Positions 7,446 to 14,671 of a stretch of 19,417 bases of DNA are shown piece after piece. Under the pieces are notes generated by a model. The model did not search any database, had not been told where the DNA came from, and saw only the letters and a program-made list of their open reading frames with translations. This DNA is from Treponema sp. UBA1233 (lineage in GTDB: Bacteria; Spirochaetota; Spirochaetia; Treponematales; Treponemataceae). How positions within the stretch are numbered: the first letter of the stretch is position 1; every line of letters starts with the position of its first letter. Position numbers and translations under genes: made by a program. The stretch lies in contig DBWR01000023.1 of assembly GCA_002309305.1 (NCBI GenBank), positions 7,009 to 26,425 on the forward strand, written 5' to 3'.

Positions 7446-8936
7446 TCAGTCACCGCAATTAAAAACTACATTGTCGTCACGGCACAAACACTGGGCCGCA
7501 TTTCTTCCCGCCCATGCGCAGATGGGAAGTCCTCCGGGCATCCTTACCCTTTCGTTAGCAAAATACAGCCCTTCTATTGTACTTGATTTTGAAGGAAATG
7601 TAAAAGAGAACTTGCCGGGTTTCCATACGCTCATCCATGAACCCCGGTAGCTTGAAGTATAGCGTTCATAAGTCAGCGGAGTTGCAAGGTCGGTCACTTC
7701 CACATTGCCCTTTATCTCCGGAATGTGTTTTTCTAGTTCAGCGATGAACCGTTCTAGTACCTTTTCCTTTTCTTCCTTGTATGTTCCGTCAGCCTTCCTA
7801 GCCTTCCAGTAGTCGTAACTGTCACCGATTAAAATGCAGGTTATAACAGAACAACCCGGCGGAGCATATTCATCCCCCGTATAATAATTCAACCTGAACC
7901 GGTTAAACCTTATGCCCGCCGCCTCAAATTCATTTTCAAGCGGAAAGACAGGTGCTTCGGGTAAACCTTCGATTTGAGTTTTTAATCCCAGTCCCACAAA
8001 CATGTTCTGTTCAATGCTTACGTCGTTCTTCATTCTGGAAACCCACGGCTCATCAAGCGGCCTTTCAAACATCGTGTCCACCGCGGTCATGGTGTCAAAC
8101 CCTATGGCGACGCTATCGGCCTCAATAAGCTTGCCGTCAACAATCACTCCCCTTACCCTGGAGCCTTCTATTTGAATCTTTTGAACTTTTGTCTTGTATT
8201 GGATTTTACCGCCCAGAGAAAGAAGGGTATCCGCCATGTTCTGCGCCATCCTGAGCGAACCTCCCTCGGGAAAACCACAGTCGCCTGAAGTAAACTGCCC
8301 CAAGGTATAAAGAAAGGAAAGGGCGTTGAACTCGCTGCTGTTCACGCTGCAAAGCAAATGCCTGATGTATGGATGCTTTATTTTATTGACGTAATCCTGG
8401 TAGGAGGTCTTTCTCAGAGAACTGTACATGAGGCCGGCCGGTGCCATCGCCATCAATTCCGTAAGCTTTGGCCTTCGCGGATGGGTTGACTTTAAGCCCC
8501 GGACATCACCTATGGGAAGATGAACCTTCTGGAATTTCCTAACGTCCCGGCAAAATCGCCTTATCGCCCTTTTGTCAGACGGAGAGTTTTCGATTAAATG
8601 TTCCTCAAGTTTTTTAAGGTCACGATAAAGCTCAAGATTTCCTCCGTCTTTTCCCGCACCCAAAATCGTATACAAAACGGGCCTGTTGTAGATGGGATTA
8701 TTGTCCTGTAGCGCACCAATTTCATGCCACACTTTGTTCAGGGGTAACTGCGGAGACGAACCGGTCATCCAGTGCATTCCGCCCTCAAAAAAATATCCCT
8801 TGCGCCGCCAGCTAGTTGAAAGTCCTCCAGGAATGATGTGCTGTTCAAGTACGGTAACGTCATAACCCGAACGAGCGGCATAAACAGCCATGCCCAGTCC
8901 GCTAATTCCCGCACCGATTACGATAAGTTTTTTCAT
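7446..8936 (-). CDS. FAD-dependent NAD(P)-binding oxidoreductase, phytoene desaturase/CrtI-like
   Basis: A 496-residue flavoprotein. The N-terminus has the dinucleotide fold VIGAGISGLGMAVYAARSG followed by VLEQ and PGGLS, as in phytoene desaturases, amine oxidases and retinol saturase-like proteins. The C-terminus has GLYFANERVRMPGGLPICAWAGRNAA, the matching FAD-binding end. I start at the ATG at 8936 (MKKLIVIGAG) since the Rossmann strand begins there; an in-frame GTG at 8951 has no usable ribosome-binding site. No carotenoid or isoprenoid genes are nearby, so the substrate is unknown; carotenoid, retinoid or fatty-acid saturase activity is only family-level inference. It heads the leftward run with the antiporter and the lipid kinase. 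Confidence 0.9.
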   Translation of the reverse strand: MKKLIVIGAGISGLGMAVYAARSGYDVTVLEQHIIPGGLSTSWRRKGYFFEGGMHWMTGSSPQLPLNKVWHEIGALQDNNPIYNRPVLYTILGAGKDGGNLELYRDLKKLEEHLIENSPSDKRAIRRFCRDVRKFQKVHLPIGDVRGLKSTHPRRPKLTELMAMAPAGLMYSSLRKTSYQDYVNKIKHPYIRHLLCSVNSSEFNALSFLYTLGQFTSGDCGFPEGGSLRMAQNMADTLLSLGGKIQYKTKVQKIQIEGSRVRGVIVDGKLIEADSVAIGFDTMTAVDTMFERPLDEPWVSRMKNDVSIEQNMFVGLGLKTQIEGLPEAPVFPLENEFEAAGIRFNRFRLNYYTGDEYAPPGCSVITCILIGDSYDYWKARKADGTYKEEKEKVLERFIAELEKHIPEIKGNVEVTDLATPLTYERYTSSYRGSWMSVWKPGKFSFTFPSKSSTIEGLYFANERVRMPGGLPICAWAGRNAAQCLCRDDNVVFNCGD

Positions 8937-9009
8937 ATTAATATGATACACCCTCTTTTGCCATTCCGCAAGGATTTAATGCGGCTCCCCATACCTAAAA
9001 TTTTCAACA

Positions 9010-9086
9010 TTCGGTCGAATTTTGCAGGCCCACACGCATTATTCGGTCGAAAAACGCACTTGAACTTGCATTATTCGGTCGAAAAA
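9010..9086. repeat. three direct copies of TTCGGTCGAA at exact 32-bp spacing
   Basis: TTCGGTCGAA occurs at 9010-9019, 9042-9051 and 9074-9083, with start-to-start distances of 32 and 32 bases. Each copy is itself a near-palindrome (TTCG and CGAA arms around GT). Copies two and three share 19 identical bases, GCATTATTCGGTCGAAAAA, at 9036-9054 and 9068-9086; copy one keeps only the core. Thirty-two base pairs is close to three helical turns, so bound proteins would lie on one face of the DNA. The third copy lies inside the promoter spacer of the ATPase gene. This looks like an operator array. Confidence 0.7.
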
Positions 9087-9095
9087 TGTTATAAT
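9066..9095 (+). promoter_or_regulatory. sigma-70-type promoter of the ATPase gene
   Basis: TTGCAT (9066-9071) and a perfect TATAAT (9090-9095) are separated by 18 bases and lie 45 bases before the ATPase ATG. The third repeat copy (9074-9083) fills the spacer, so a protein bound there would block RNA polymerase. The promoter is read by eye and has no experimental support. Confidence 0.6.
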
Positions 9096-9140
9096 AACCA
9101 TGTAAATTAGGCTGAAAGACCGTGGTAGAGGAGGCAGACC

Positions 9141-10478
9141 ATGATCCGTAAGGAATATGAAAACCTTTTGAAATGGAAAAGCAGGAAAAGCCGTAAACCT
9201 CTTCTTGTGCTGGGTGTGCGGCAGTGCGGGAAAACATACCTCATCAAGGAATTTGGTTCCAATGAATTTGATGATGTGGCCTACTGCAACTTTGACGGCA
9301 ACGAAGGCATCAAGACCATTTTCGACTATGACTTTGACATAAACCGTATTCTTGAAGAACTGGGAAGCATCGTCCTTGGTAAAAAAATCCTTCCCGGGAA
9401 AACCCTGCTTATACTTGATGAAATTCAGGACTGTCCCCGCGTGATTCAGTCCCTCAAATATTTTTGCGAAAATCTTCCTGAACTTCATGTCATTGCGGCG
9501 GGTTCACTGCTTGGCATCACGTTGAAAAAAGAGGGCGTTTCTTTTCCCGTCGGCAAGGTGGAAAGGCTGGAAATGTTCCCGATGAGTTTTGAAGAATTTG
9601 TAATTGCGGACGGTGGGGAAAAATACATAAAGGGAATCAATAGCCTGCCTCATGAAAGGGAGATTTCTGAACTGTACAGCACACCAATGAAAAAATACCT
9701 GCAGAACTATTACATCGTCGGTGGAATGCCTGAAGCCGTGCAGAAGTGGATAGACACTCATGATTATGCGGAGGTCGATCAGATACAGAATCAGATTTTA
9801 CAGGATTATGCAGATGATTTTGGAAAGCATGCCAGTCCGGAAACCGCAATCAAAATCAAACTGATTTGGGATGCAATTCCATCGCAGATAGCAAAGGAAA
9901 ACAACAAATTCATTTTCTCACACGTTAAGCAGGGTGCCCGTGCAAAGGATTTGGAAGATGCCCTTGAATGGCTTGTCAGCGCAGGCATTGTTTACAAACT
10001 GAATCTTGTTCAGACTCCGCAGCTTCCTCTTGAAAGCATGAAAGACAATACATACTTCAAAGTTTATATGGCGGATGTGGGCTTGCTCAGAAAAAAATCG
10101 AACGTAAACTATCGGACAATCTTAAATGGAGATTCATCCTACATCCAGTTCAAGGGTGCGTTTGCGGAAAACTATGTCATGTCCCAGCTCAAGTGCCTCA
10201 AAGTTCCGGCATATTTCTGGCGTACCCAGGCAGATGCGGAAGTGGATTTCATTTCCGACTGGGAGGGCATTCTTTTCCCAATTGAAGTAAAGTCCGCAGA
10301 CAACACAAAGGCAAAGAGCCTGCAGCTGTTCTGCAAGAGATTTGCACCAAAGATTGCATTCCGAACTTCGCTCAAAAATGTAGGCGACAAGGTGAATGGA
10401 AGTACGCACGAATGGAGCCTGCCCCTATATGCCTTGTTCAAATTGAAGGATTACGTGAAAAAAGAGATGGGGTGGTAG
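9141..10478 (+). CDS. AAA-type ATPase with C-terminal DUF4143 domain
   Basis: A 445-residue cytoplasmic protein of the widespread AAA_14/DUF4143 group. Walker A is GVRQCGKT (25-32), Walker B LLILDEIQ (89-96) and a sensor-like AAGSLLG is near 119-125. The C-terminal DUF4143 part has a nuclease-like pattern, WRTQADAEVDF (360-370) then PIEVKS (380-385), resembling the E/D...EXK core of the PD-(D/E)XK fold. The biological role of the family is unknown; the genes are abundant and mobile in Treponema and other gut bacteria, and roles in defence or DNA transactions have been suggested. GAGGAGG (9128-9134) is 6 bases before the ATG. The gene stands alone behind its own operator-like promoter and is followed by an HsdS remnant. 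Confidence 0.93.
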   Translation: MIRKEYENLLKWKSRKSRKPLLVLGVRQCGKTYLIKEFGSNEFDDVAYCNFDGNEGIKTIFDYDFDINRILEELGSIVLGKKILPGKTLLILDEIQDCPRVIQSLKYFCENLPELHVIAAGSLLGITLKKEGVSFPVGKVERLEMFPMSFEEFVIADGGEKYIKGINSLPHEREISELYSTPMKKYLQNYYIVGGMPEAVQKWIDTHDYAEVDQIQNQILQDYADDFGKHASPETAIKIKLIWDAIPSQIAKENNKFIFSHVKQGARAKDLEDALEWLVSAGIVYKLNLVQTPQLPLESMKDNTYFKVYMADVGLLRKKSNVNYRTILNGDSSYIQFKGAFAENYVMSQLKCLKVPAYFWRTQADAEVDFISDWEGILFPIEVKSADNTKAKSLQLFCKRFAPKIAFRTSLKNVGDKVNGSTHEWSLPLYALFKLKDYVKKEMGW

Positions 10479-10524
10479 GAATATTTTATGTCTTTAATTC
10501 GTGGTATAATTAGCTTGAACATAA

Positions 10525-11004
10525 AATCAATACAACATTTTCTTCATCAATGCGGCGGACATCGAAATCGAAAGAATTGAAAAGTCATCCTATTGCCTTG
10601 TTCCAAACAACTACCTTCTTGAGGCAAAGCTTCCCTTTGCAGATGAAGGCGTAGAGTACAGAAAGCTTTCGGAGCTGGTAACGCAAAAGATTTTGCCCGC
10701 AAGCAATCTGTATGTAATCCGTCCAAATACAAGTTTAATATTACCGGTATTCTTTAAGCTTTTATTAGAATCAGAAAGCGCAAGAAAGATTTTCAAGGAG
10801 TTCAGCAGCGGCACAGTCTTACGGACCATCAGCGCGGAATTCCTGAACAATCTTCTTGTCCCCCTTCCACCCCTGTCCGTACAGCAGGAATTAGTAAAAA
10901 AGTATCTTGAGATCGAGTCTGAGCAGGAACGGCTCAAGAATCAGCTGGAAGCTCTTTCACAGAAAAAGAAAGAACTTGTTGAATCAAGCGTTAAGGGCGA
11001 ATAG
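10525..11004 (+). pseudogene. type I restriction specificity (HsdS)-like C-terminal remnant
   Basis: One frame is open from 10525 to the TAG at 11002-11004 with no ATG or GTG in the first 160 bases and stops immediately upstream (10507, 10516, 10522). The translation has the end of a target-recognition domain (SNLYVIRPNTS near the middle, then FSSGTVLRTISAEFLNNLLVPLPPLSVQQELV) and a coiled-coil tail rich in E, K, L and Q, as at the end of HsdS subunits or methylase-S fusions. About 159 residues remain of a usual 380 or more, and no hsdM or hsdR lies nearby. A TTG at 10693 could start a 103-residue piece, but it would still lack most of the fold. I read it as a dead fragment. Confidence 0.65.
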
Positions 11005-11077
11005 CCTTTAAGCTTGCAGGGTGAAGCCGGATTTATTCCAACTTGCCGGGGCATTGTACTGGCTAAATGGAGATACC

Positions 11078-11338
11078 ATGAAAGCGAGAAACGTAACTTA
11101 TTCAGAATTCCTGGAATTCCGACTGCAGGATGTAGTGTCGGCAAACGTCAAATATTACATTGCGAGAACAGGTTTTACCGCTGAATACCTCAGCAACATA
11201 ACGAATCTGTCCATCGCAACAATCAACCGCCTTAAGGCTGGAGAACACCTTTCCCTTCAGGGAATCTGCGCCCTTGCAGAAGCCTTGAACATCGATCCGC
11301 TTGCCTTTTTCATCGAGCAAAATTCGGAGGAAGTATGA
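11078..11338 (+). CDS. small XRE/Cro-type helix-turn-helix protein
   Basis: An 86-residue protein with one lambda-repressor-like DNA-binding domain. The helix-turn-helix runs through about residues 33-54 (FTAEYLSNITNLSIATINRLKAGE) and the following helix has the conserved LQGICALAEALNIDPLAFF. Starting at the ATG at 11078 gives GGAG at 11069-11072, 5 bases upstream. An in-frame GTG at 11021 would add 19 residues but lacks a comparable site. It probably represses its own promoter or a neighbour. It follows the HsdS remnant by 73 bases, so it may be a control protein left from that locus. The TGA stop runs directly into a G9 tract. Confidence 0.8.
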   Translation: MKARNVTYSEFLEFRLQDVVSANVKYYIARTGFTAEYLSNITNLSIATINRLKAGEHLSLQGICALAEALNIDPLAFFIEQNSEEV

Positions 11339-11347
11339 GGGGGGGGG
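11339..11347. repeat. poly-G tract (G9)
   Basis: Nine consecutive G residues begin at the base after the TGA stop of the small helix-turn-helix gene. Tracts of this length are prone to slippage. In Treponema pallidum, G tracts near genes act as phase-variation switches. Here the tract lies outside coding sequence, so length changes would affect only an RNA end or a promoter that I cannot identify. Confidence 0.6.
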
Positions 11348-11373
11348 AATGTCGGTGGGGGTTCTTGATGTTA

Positions 11374-11402
11374 TGAAGGGGAAAGCCTTCCCCTCGTTCC
11401 CA
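11374..11402 (+). repeat. intergenic repeat, copy 1 (hairpin GGGGAAAG/CTTCCCC)
   Basis: The segment can fold as AAGGGGAA...TTCCCCT, and 26 of its 29 bases match a second copy at 12598-12626 in the same orientation. The two copies lie either side of the HNH nuclease gene. About 35 bases on, GCTCTCCACCC (11435-11445) also resembles GCTCTCTACCC in copy 2. That later piece overlaps the 3' end of the HNH coding frame. Confidence 0.6.
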
Positions 11403-11431
11403 AGCCAAATTGTTTATCGCCGATTCTAGTA

Positions 11432-12469
11432 CTACGCTCTCCACCCTTCTTCAAATCCATTAAAAACAGCAGAGTGCCACATCTCTTCAAGTTTGAAATA
11501 TGAATAGTTTTTAAAATCTTGTTTTACGATTGGAAGATCCATATTACAAAGTTTACTGTTTCTTTCTTTAATTTCCACAAAATACTGCTTATCTGGAAGA
11601 ATATTACTTTTTGAACTGTTGCAATGAGGACATGCCAAAACAAAATTCCAGAGTTTATCATCCTTTACAAAACTCCACGGAATAAAATGATCCACAGGAC
11701 TAGCTGATTCAGAGCTATTTTTTAATTCACGACCACAATAAAAACATCGTGTCTGTTGAAAACTAACTAATGCTTCCCTATAACAAGAAAGATTCTGCCT
11801 TTCCGTTGACTCATCAAGTTTATTTGCAAGCGCATACGAATCTTCTTCCAAATTAGCTTTTTCCAGATATTTAATCCATTCGTAATAGTTCTGCTTTTCA
11901 AAAACAGATTTATATTTTACCAAAGCTGTATAAACATCATGATTTAACGTAATACCTTCACTTTTGTCCGTTTTATTAAAATGATAGAACTGGTCATCTG
12001 TATCACCACAAAAAGCACCGACAACATTTTTCATCATATGGCTTTTTATCTTCCGAGAAATTTCTAGTTGTAAATCTGCCTTTAAGCTTTCGAAAGGAAA
12101 GATAGAATTCTTTTCTGTATAATTGAAAGCATATTTATCACAAAAATCAAACAATTCTTTTTCAACACATGTCCACTCATGCTGACTTGTCTTTATCTGC
12201 TGCCTCAGGTGATACTTCAATACAAGATTCCAGTAAATTTCCGTAAACCTGAGCGCAATCTGTTCATAAGATAAATACATTGTATCTAAATCTACGTTGA
12301 ATACATTGTCCAGTATTGCCTTGAAAAATGCATATTTATAGGAAGTTGTGTGAGCAGAGCCACAGGACAATGCTTTATTTACCAATGCAATAACGTCCGA
12401 TTCTGCCAAGGAGATAAAAGGTGTATTATTGTATTTAGAATTCCACTTGGTGTTACTTATAAAAAACAT
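11432..12469 (-). CDS. HNH endonuclease domain protein
   Basis: A 345-residue protein whose C-terminal third is an HNH nuclease with zinc knuckles: Cys242-x2-Cys245 (CFYCG), the catalytic pair Asp260-His261 (VDHFIPWS), Asn275, then Cys280-x2-Cys283 with Asn284 and Lys287 (CPHCNSSKS). The first 230 residues are helical and unrecognised; they may sense a trigger or bind DNA. HNH proteins of this layout are common in restriction and phage-defence loci. The only ATG (12467-12469) has no visible ribosome-binding site and overlaps a TATAAT read on the same strand, so initiation is unclear. The gene is AT-rich and bracketed by two copies of an intergenic repeat, suggesting separate acquisition. The target is unknown. 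Confidence 0.8.
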   Translation of the reverse strand: MFFISNTKWNSKYNNTPFISLAESDVIALVNKALSCGSAHTTSYKYAFFKAILDNVFNVDLDTMYLSYEQIALRFTEIYWNLVLKYHLRQQIKTSQHEWTCVEKELFDFCDKYAFNYTEKNSIFPFESLKADLQLEISRKIKSHMMKNVVGAFCGDTDDQFYHFNKTDKSEGITLNHDVYTALVKYKSVFEKQNYYEWIKYLEKANLEEDSYALANKLDESTERQNLSCYREALVSFQQTRCFYCGRELKNSSESASPVDHFIPWSFVKDDKLWNFVLACPHCNSSKSNILPDKQYFVEIKERNSKLCNMDLPIVKQDFKNYSYFKLEEMWHSAVFNGFEEGWRA

Positions 12470-12597
12470 TATACCATGATTTTGCTATTCTTTGCTAAAA
12501 ATACCTCAAAATTGAATAACATGCAGAGATTTGACTGAATTATACAGAAAAGCCCCTGCGTATTTGCAGATTGACTTTCGCATCTTAGCCAATCATT

Positions 12598-12709
12598 TGA
12601 AGGGGAAAGTCTTCCCCTAGTTCGCACTTCGTTGCTCTCTACCCCTTCCAGCGGGGAGATCCCTGCAACGCCCCCCGAATTATTCTGTGGGCATAAAACC
12701 AGAGGGGGC
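12598..12709 (+). repeat. intergenic repeat, copy 2, with nested GC-rich hairpins
   Basis: This stretch occupies much of the 287-base gap between the HNH and Ntn-like genes. It starts with the 29-base unit shared with 11374-11402. AGGGGAA (12601-12607) pairs with TTCCCCT (12612-12618). GTTGC (12631-12635) pairs with GCAAC (12665-12669) around CCCC (12642-12645) and GGGG (12653-12656). GCCCCC (12670-12675) pairs with GGGGGC (12704-12709). Its high GC amid AT-rich DNA and its multiple hairpins suggest a dispersed intergenic element of the genome. I see no gene in the rest of the gap. Confidence 0.6.
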
Positions 12710-12756
12710 AGATATTGTGTTTAACCTTAGTATTATTTCATAATTATTCAATACTA

Positions 12757-13554
12757 TTAGCACATACCATTTATATTTATAACACAATTTCCAACATTAC
12801 GAATATCATAAAACAAATTAAAATTTCTAAATTGCAATGAAGATTTTCCAGATTCATCAACAGGTGGATTTAAAACAGAATATAAACTAAATGTTTTACC
12901 TATATTGATACCAAGCTGTACAGCACCTCCAATTTCTTCAAATTCATGCTTAGAAATTATTTCCCTTAAAACAAAAAGAGGTATTCTTGTTTTCCAAGTT
13001 CTATTTAACTTAGCATCTTCGATTTTTTTTGAGATTTCTGTCTTATGACATCCCATAATTAATGGTTCATTTTTACAATCTTCGGATTTATCAAAACTTT
13101 CATAGTGATTTTTTTTATCAATATTTGTGTAAAAAACTTTATTTGTGTTTTCTACTGGACAATACCCAAAAACAGAAAATTCCATTGGATATGGATTACA
13201 AATTGGTTGTGTATATGCTTTTGCGATTTTTTTTATAAACTCACTTATATCTTCGATAGAAGGAACTGTTTTGTCTACTGTAGCCAAATGAGATAATATG
13301 TGAGATGCATTTGTATAAATACATAAAGCCGCAGTTATAGAACCAGCAAATGCAAAACCTATTTTATTAAAATAATATGTGTTCTCAAAGAAGCCTCGTT
13401 TAGAAGGGGATTGGCAAATAATCGGTAATTCAAATATTTTAGGACCATTATCAGTTATAATGCTTTTATTGGGATGTATATATCGAGAATCAGCTACAGC
13501 CCATAAATTTTCACTAGGACTTTCATAATTTGTCCATATAATAATAGATGACAT
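12757..13554 (-). CDS. putative proteasome-like (Ntn-hydrolase fold) protein
   Basis: A 265-residue protein with no signal peptide whose first 75 residues follow the order seen in proteasome beta subunits and HslV. A starting strand (SSIIIWTNY) is followed by VADSR (Asp22), then GPKIFELP (Lys39), then IGFAFAGSITAAL, matching the Asp17, Lys33 and GS-helix elements. Family members use an N-terminal Thr, Ser or Cys as nucleophile. After Met removal this protein would expose Ser2, not Thr. The start is fixed by GAGG 5 bases before the ATG. The rest is unrecognised, so substrate and activity are unknown, and it may be a non-catalytic fold relative. It follows rhuM by 38 bases in the same direction, inside the AT-rich island. 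Confidence 0.55.
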   Translation of the reverse strand: MSSIIIWTNYESPSENLWAVADSRYIHPNKSIITDNGPKIFELPIICQSPSKRGFFENTYYFNKIGFAFAGSITAALCIYTNASHILSHLATVDKTVPSIEDISEFIKKIAKAYTQPICNPYPMEFSVFGYCPVENTNKVFYTNIDKKNHYESFDKSEDCKNEPLIMGCHKTEISKKIEDAKLNRTWKTRIPLFVLREIISKHEFEEIGGAVQLGINIGKTFSLYSVLNPPVDESGKSSLQFRNFNLFYDIRNVGNCVININGMC

Positions 13555-13592
13555 ATAAACCTCGTCTTCCTTTTCAAATATACCATGGTATT

Positions 13593-14612
13593 CTATTCCA
13601 AAACTTTTCCTGTATCTTCCAGAAACTTATCAAAATCACTCTTGTAACTTGTATCCTGAATTACACGATATTTTTCAAACTCACTTTCTGCAAAAGCTTT
13701 TGCAATTTCATGAGTCACTTTACCTTTATCCTGCAGAATTTCTGCATCGTTGAATTTTAAAAATGCATCTAGTTTATCTGCCCAGTCTGCCATGGTCATT
13801 GGAATATGGCGGCGAGCCTGACGGTTTGCATAGTCCAAATACATTTCAATAATTTCATTCAGTTCTTCAAGTTCATCTTTTAAAAGATAATTCTTTGCAA
13901 TAGATACATCTGCCTTTACAATTTTGCCAGCTGGAGCATTTTTCCAGTTTGTAAGGCCCATGTTCGGCTTTGTGTGATTTGCGCGATCTACAATTACTTC
14001 TGCGGCAGTCTGTCCATGTACGGCGTAATGCATTTTGTTTTGAACCGTTGCAAAAAAATCTTTAGTCGTCTTGCTATCTGGAGAATAATCATAGGCTGTT
14101 GCATAGATATCTGTTATTTTTTGATAAAACTTTCGCTCACTTGCCCTAATTTCCTGAATTTCAGAAATAAGATGGTCAAAATAAGTCTCATCGAAAATCT
14201 GACCGTTTTCAAGCCGCTGTTTATCCAGAACATATCCTTGCTTTGCGAATGTTTCTAGAACGCGAGTTGCCCACTGGCGGAATTCCACAGCTGCCTGCGA
14301 GTTGACTTTATAACCTACTGCGATAACAGCTTTTAAGCCATAAAACTTGTAATTGTAAGTTTTTCCATTATCGGCAACTTGTGCAAAATTTGCACAAGTT
14401 GAACGTTCTTCAACTTCGCCATCCTCAAAGACAGCTTTTAGGTGTTTTGTAACAACGCTCCGCTCAACGCCAAAAAGTTTGGCAATAGAAGCCTGTGTAA
14501 GCCACACATCATTATCTTGAACACGAACTTCTACACTGTCTTCCCCAGCCTGTCGTGTAAAAGTGAGAAAATCTATTGTGCTGTTGCGGATTTGTAAGTT
14601 TTTTTCGGCCAT
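13593..14612 (-). CDS. rhuM: RhuM family protein
   Basis: A 339-residue protein that I recognise as full-length RhuM: VWLTQASIAKLFGVERSVVTKHLKAVFEDGE (a DNA-binding-like region, residues 36-66), YNYKFYGLKAVIAVGYKVNS, VEFRQWATRVLETFAKQGYVLD, and later HGQTAAEVIVDRANHTKPNMGLTNWK. The name comes from a Salmonella pathogenicity-island gene, but relatives occur widely in restriction-modification and accessory loci and their biochemical role is unsettled. GAGGTG lies 5 bases before the ATG. The AT content and reading direction match the rest of the island. It begins 60 bases after the truncated DUF1016 frame and a hairpin lies between them, so it may have its own promoter (TATACT/TATGAT-like sequence around 14625-14640 on the minus strand). 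Confidence 0.92.
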   Translation of the reverse strand: MAEKNLQIRNSTIDFLTFTRQAGEDSVEVRVQDNDVWLTQASIAKLFGVERSVVTKHLKAVFEDGEVEERSTCANFAQVADNGKTYNYKFYGLKAVIAVGYKVNSQAAVEFRQWATRVLETFAKQGYVLDKQRLENGQIFDETYFDHLISEIQEIRASERKFYQKITDIYATAYDYSPDSKTTKDFFATVQNKMHYAVHGQTAAEVIVDRANHTKPNMGLTNWKNAPAGKIVKADVSIAKNYLLKDELEELNEIIEMYLDYANRQARRHIPMTMADWADKLDAFLKFNDAEILQDKGKVTHEIAKAFAESEFEKYRVIQDTSYKSDFDKFLEDTGKVLE

Positions 14613-14638
14613 CTGTCACCTCGCATTATCATAGTATA

Positions 14639-14663
14639 AAACTGCTACAATCTGTGGCAGTTT
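14639..14663 (-). terminator. 11-bp hairpin with short U tract between DUF1016 fragment and rhuM
   Basis: AAACTGCTACA (14639-14649) pairs with TGTGGCAGTTT (14653-14663) over 11 positions with one G-T wobble and a 3-base loop. Read on the minus strand it follows the DUF1016 stop by 8 bases and ends in TTTT, so it could be a weak terminator there or an attenuator ahead of rhuM. Confidence 0.45.
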
Positions 14664-14671
14664 GTATTCGA

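Noticed and set aside
9010..9086. CRISPR-like repeats with 32-bp period
   Set aside because: Only three short units, of which one keeps just the 10-bp core; the spacers are too short for a CRISPR array and no cas gene is nearby. An operator array overlapping a promoter explains it better.
13580..13591. 12-bp perfect palindrome ATACCATGGTAT between rhuM and the Ntn-like gene
   Set aside because: Palindromes of this length are expected a few times by chance in a window of this size, and no second copy was seen.
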